Source of the DNA: an uncultured Victivallales bacterium
GTDB taxonomy: Bacteria; Verrucomicrobiota; Lentisphaeria; Oligosphaerales; JAFGRS01
Assembly: GCA_903834675.1 (NCBI GenBank)
Contig: CAILKC010000194.1
Location: forward strand, 1-8,531
Reading direction: 5' to 3'
Length of the DNA stretch: 8,531 bases
Below are positions 6,507-8,531 of this stretch, piece by piece. How positions within the stretch are numbered: the stretch's first letter is position 1; every line of letters begins with the position of its first letter. Made by a program: the position numbers and the translations under genes. The notes below the pieces were generated by a model. The model made no database searches, was not told the origin of the DNA, and saw only the letters and a program-made list of their open reading frames with translations.

Positions 6507-6526
6507 TGCTGACGGCGACCGCCGGC

Positions 6527-7468
6527 CTACGGCGCCCGGAGCCAGCGCTCGAACCAGCCCTGCGTCCGGCGCCACATCTCGGGCGAGAGGACGTGTCCAC
6601 TCCCCGTCTCGATGTAGGCGGAGAAGCGTTCGGCGGCATGCTGGCGGGCATAGGCTCGGGCGATGCGCTCGAGGCCGCGGCGGACCTCGTCGATGGGGCT
6701 GCCACCATCAAGTTCGCCGAAGTTCATGTGCAGCGCTCGCGGCGCCATCAGCGCCACGATGTCCGGCGTATCGCCAATGGCCTGCAGCCCAGGGACGTAG
6801 TTGGGAAAGCAGTGGAGCAGGTGTTCGCGGTGGATGCCGGCGTAGGTCGGCAGGCAGCAGTTGCAGACGACGGCGCGCAGGCGTTCGTCCCACGGCGCGC
6901 CCATCCAGGCATGGGTAGAGCCCATGGAGTGCCCATACGAGCCCATCCGGGCAGGGTCTACCTCCGGCCGGGAGATGAGGTAGTCCAACGCCCGCCGCAT
7001 ATCCAGGATGTTCTTCCAGGCCATGCACTTTCCGGCCACGGCGTAGCGCAGGAACTCGAAGCGTTCGAAGGCACCGTCTTTGAGCTTCCCGGTCGGGTCA
7101 CGGCGGTCCTCGAAGCCGAGGGCGTCAGGGCAGAGCACGACGTAGCCTTCACGGGCCAGCGCGGCGCCGGTGTGGTGCAGCGGGTCGCCCGCCAAGCCGG
7201 CAGGCTCGCTCTTGCCCAGGTGCCACTGTCCGTTGTGCTGGTGCCAGACGGCGATCGCCGGCGCTGGCCGACGGGCGCTGACGCCGGCGGGAATCAGCAG
7301 GTATGCCGGGACCGCATCTCCTGGCTCACTTTCGTACGCCACGGGCTCGATGCGGTAGCCGTCCGCGGCCTGCGCGGGGCCGCGGTTGACCGGATTCAGG
7401 GGGCCGACCTCCGGCCAGGGGCCGCCGAGGCAGGCCAACAGTCGACGCTTGAACCTCATGCCAGTCAT
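6527..7468 (-). CDS. Alpha/beta-hydrolase, esterase-like (dienelactone hydrolase / acetylxylan-esterase-like)
   Basis: 313-aa serine hydrolase with a full alpha/beta-hydrolase pattern: the early strand and oxyanion segment AIAVWHQHNGQ (71-81), VVLCPDALGFEDR (110-122), nucleophile elbow GHSMG with Ser181 (179-183), acid Asp254 in MNFGELDGG (248-256) and His292 in GSGHVLS (289-295). Related proteins deacetylate or de-esterify sugars and glycosides; the exact ester is not readable from sequence. The N-terminus has several Arg residues but no proper hydrophobic signal segment, so it is probably cytoplasmic. The ATG at 7468 is chosen because GGAGGA lies 9 bases upstream; a second ATG at 7459 is possible. 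The frame is open up to 7690, but those extra residues are low-complexity and run through the apparent promoter. Confidence 0.85.
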   Translation of the reverse strand: MTGMRFKRRLLACLGGPWPEVGPLNPVNRGPAQAADGYRIEPVAYESEPGDAVPAYLLIPAGVSARRPAPAIAVWHQHNGQWHLGKSEPAGLAGDPLHHTGAALAREGYVVLCPDALGFEDRRDPTGKLKDGAFERFEFLRYAVAGKCMAWKNILDMRRALDYLISRPEVDPARMGSYGHSMGSTHAWMGAPWDERLRAVVCNCCLPTYAGIHREHLLHCFPNYVPGLQAIGDTPDIVALMAPRALHMNFGELDGGSPIDEVRRGLERIARAYARQHAAERFSAYIETGSGHVLSPEMWRRTQGWFERWLRAP

Positions 7469-7513
7469 GGGCTGTGCTCCTCCGGAAGAGAGGCGGTCCG
7501 GTCGGTTCCTTCG

Positions 7514-7578
7514 TGAGACCTCTTGCCAGGCGGGCGGCCTGGGTCTCATAGTGTGCGCCCGGCAGAGGCCGCCGTCAA
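7514..7578 (-). promoter_or_regulatory. Esterase leader: interrupted inverted repeat and weak promoter
   Basis: TGAGAC (7514-7519) pairs with GTCTCA (7543-7548), and CCAGGC (7526-7531) pairs with GCCTGG (7537-7542). Together they make a bulged 12-bp hairpin 46-80 bases upstream of the esterase start. Just upstream on the minus strand lie TTGACG (complement of 7573-7578, 5 of 6 matches) and CACTAT (complement of 7548-7553) with a long 19-base spacer. If real, transcription would begin inside the inverted repeat, making it a plausible operator or 5' mRNA stem. The promoter is weak. Confidence 0.3.
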
Positions 7579-7774
7579 GTCCGTCGCGGTCGCGGACAGG
7601 AGGGTGGAATGGGTTTGGGGTGGATAGGTAGGTGGGTGTGGGCGGATGAGCATTGTGTCTGGTACCGCGTACACATAAGTACTTTACCATAAATGTGTTG
7701 CATATTGAAAAATGTGAAAAACATGGCCTTACGAGCGATATTCTCTAGGCTTTCAGATGCCTAGCGGCTTAGTT
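7579..7774. other. Non-coding stretch with an A+T-rich patch
   Basis: No credible gene. Bases 7594-7649 are very G-rich on the plus strand, with T and A interspersed. Bases 7671-7730 then fall to roughly 30% G+C by eye, in sharp contrast to the rest of the window. The patch lies immediately outside the miniature element at 7783. It may be a promoter upstream region or DNA of other origin; no convincing -35/-10 pair was found. Confidence 0.5.
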
Positions 7775-7782
7775 GACGCTTC

Positions 7783-7935
7783 GTGACTACACAGGTGCAA
7801 CGGCGTATCCTGCCCAAACGGGGCTGAGTACCCAAGCCCAGGGTTGGCCGCGGCGCCATGGCCGCAACCCTGGGCTCTGAGCCACAGCCCCGTTGGGGCA
7901 GGGAAATGCACCTGAGTTGTAACCTGAGTAGTTAC
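7783..7935. mobile_element. Miniature inverted-repeat element (MITE-like), 153 bp, with 8-bp target duplication
   Basis: The ends are GTGACTACACAGGT (7783-7796) and the complement of 7922-7935, GTAACTACTCAGGT, which match at 12 of 14 positions. The flanking octamers are GACGCTTC (7775-7782) and GGCGCTTC (7936-7943), 7 of 8 identical, as expected for a slightly decayed 8-bp target duplication. The inside is almost one long hairpin: 7792-7799 pairs with 7907-7914; 7809-7826 pairs with 7885-7902 with one A.G mismatch; 7835-7846 pairs perfectly with 7865-7876. The last two stems share one register around a symmetric 8-base internal loop. It has no coding capacity. Ends beginning GTAA/GTGA plus an 8-bp duplication are features of the IS66 family, so mobilisation by an IS66-like transposase elsewhere is a reasonable inference. 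Confidence 0.75.
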
Positions 7936-7943
7936 GGCGCTTC

Positions 7944-8395
7944 ATCCAATAACTCCGCGCGGGTCCGCGCTGGGCCCTGCAGGGAGTTCAGCAGGGCACC
8001 GACGTGTCTCGCGGATGCCGTCCCATACACTCCCTCCCTCAACGGAGCTCTCCGTGCCGTGCTGGTTCAGGCAGGCCATCCTTGGCCGGTCTGATAGGTA
8101 AGTATGGTGCCGTAGATTACCTTGCATTCAGATAGAAGCCAGAAAAACAGCGTGCAAAGGCACTAACCTGGATTATTCACCACCACGAACACGAAGATCA
8201 CCAAGATAATGCATGGCAAATGGTTGCACGATTCTCACCGTTTTACCTCTTCTTTAGGGCCATTCGATTCTACTACACTCGACTCTTGCACCACAAAGGT
8301 CACAGCGGGTGGCAATAGAGGCTGGATCATATACACCTAACTTACTCTTTGCCAGTGCGTTACTCTCTGTGGGGCGCAAGTCAGCTCCGTAGGTG
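7944..8395. other. Gene-free stretch between two elements
   Basis: I see no coding sequence with a ribosome site or a recognisable protein in about 450 bases. G+C content drops from about 8100 onward. Minor structure includes ACGGAG-CT-CTCCGT (8042-8055) and GGCC-ATCCTT-GGCC near 8076-8091. At 8182-8208 the plus strand has an irregular series of CACGAA-like units. The stretch looks like decayed or accessory DNA; no RNA gene could be recognised. Confidence 0.5.
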
Positions 8396-8531
8396 GTGAC
8401 TACTCAGGTCCTAGGGTTCAGCCCAGCCCCCGGCTGGGGCCGGACATACCGGAATGAGACTTGCCGAGGCGGGGTCCCATTCCGATCCGGCCAGGACGCG
8501 CCGGATCGCCTGGAGGGCGGCCCTGCGTGGC
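8396..8531 (+). repeat. Right copy of the structured repeat, with intact terminal motif; runs off the window
   Basis: Begins with GTGACTACTCAGGT (8396-8409), 13 of 14 identical to each end of the miniature element at 7783-7935. It then continues as the inverted copy of 91-214. A 7-bp hairpin CCCAGCC-CCC-GGCTGGG (8422-8438) is present here, but one arm is missing in the left copy. Further stems match those described for the left copy, including ccggatcg near the end. The element continues past the window, so its far terminus and any cargo are unseen. It looks like the end of a mobile or miniature element with the same terminal repeats as the 153-bp one. Confidence 0.75.

Noticed and set aside
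7783..7935. The long hairpin as an intrinsic terminator or riboswitch for the esterase gene
   Set aside because: It lies over 300 bases upstream of the esterase start, has no T-run, and its terminal repeats with duplicated flanking octamers fit a mobile element better.
7858..8127. Small open frames of about 60-80 codons on both strands
   Set aside because: The plus-strand one starts inside the MITE hairpin; neither has a Shine-Dalgarno or a protein-like composition.
8341..8410. Possible tRNA-like or small structured RNA at the junction before the right repeat
   Set aside because: No cloverleaf pairing, TWC loop or acceptor stem could be built.

Overview
This 8.5-kb window is G+C-rich bacterial DNA with seven well-supported protein genes. 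All seven have clear Shine-Dalgarno sites, and all look like sugar or glycoside catabolism. No rRNA, tRNA, CRISPR array, transporter, regulator or transposase gene is visible. Gfo/Idh/MocA oxidoreductases next to TIM-barrel sugar isomerases and a sulfatase-like hydrolase are typical of Planctomycetota, Armatimonadota, Hydrogenedentota, Lentisphaerota and similar environmental lineages. The sequence alone does not decide between them.

Layout: 1-90 holds strong G+C-rich hairpins and 91-214 is one copy of a structured repeat. Next come a near-consensus promoter (241-268), a leader hairpin (281-297) and a plus-strand sugar isomerase/epimerase gene (340-1116). Converging on it is a tight four-gene minus-strand operon, read from 5603 down to 1148: Gfo/Idh/MocA oxidoreductase, TIM-barrel isomerase/epimerase, a second Gfo/Idh/MocA oxidoreductase, then a sulfatase-fold hydrolase with Thr in place of the catalytic Cys. 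A 210-bp divergent control region separates this operon from a plus-strand D-lyxose/D-mannose isomerase gene (5814-6506). That gene converges on a minus-strand alpha/beta-hydrolase (esterase) gene (6527-7468).

From 7469 to the end I see no credible gene. This stretch holds the esterase leader, an A+T-rich patch, a 153-bp hairpin-forming miniature mobile element (7783-7935) with terminal inverted repeats and a near-perfect 8-bp target duplication, apparently decayed non-coding DNA, and the start of another element with the same terminal repeat (8396 to the window end). The last ~100 bases of the window are an inverted copy, about 96% identical, of the repeat at 91-189. The whole catabolic cluster is therefore bracketed by inverted repeats.

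How the genes may work together (inference): NAD(P)-dependent oxidation of a sugar or glycoside by the Gfo/Idh proteins would be followed by isomerisation, epimerisation or keto-glycoside cleavage by the TIM-barrel proteins. The hydrolases would remove ester decorations, and the cupin isomerase would pass lyxose or mannose into central ketose metabolism. The substrate cannot be read from the sequence.
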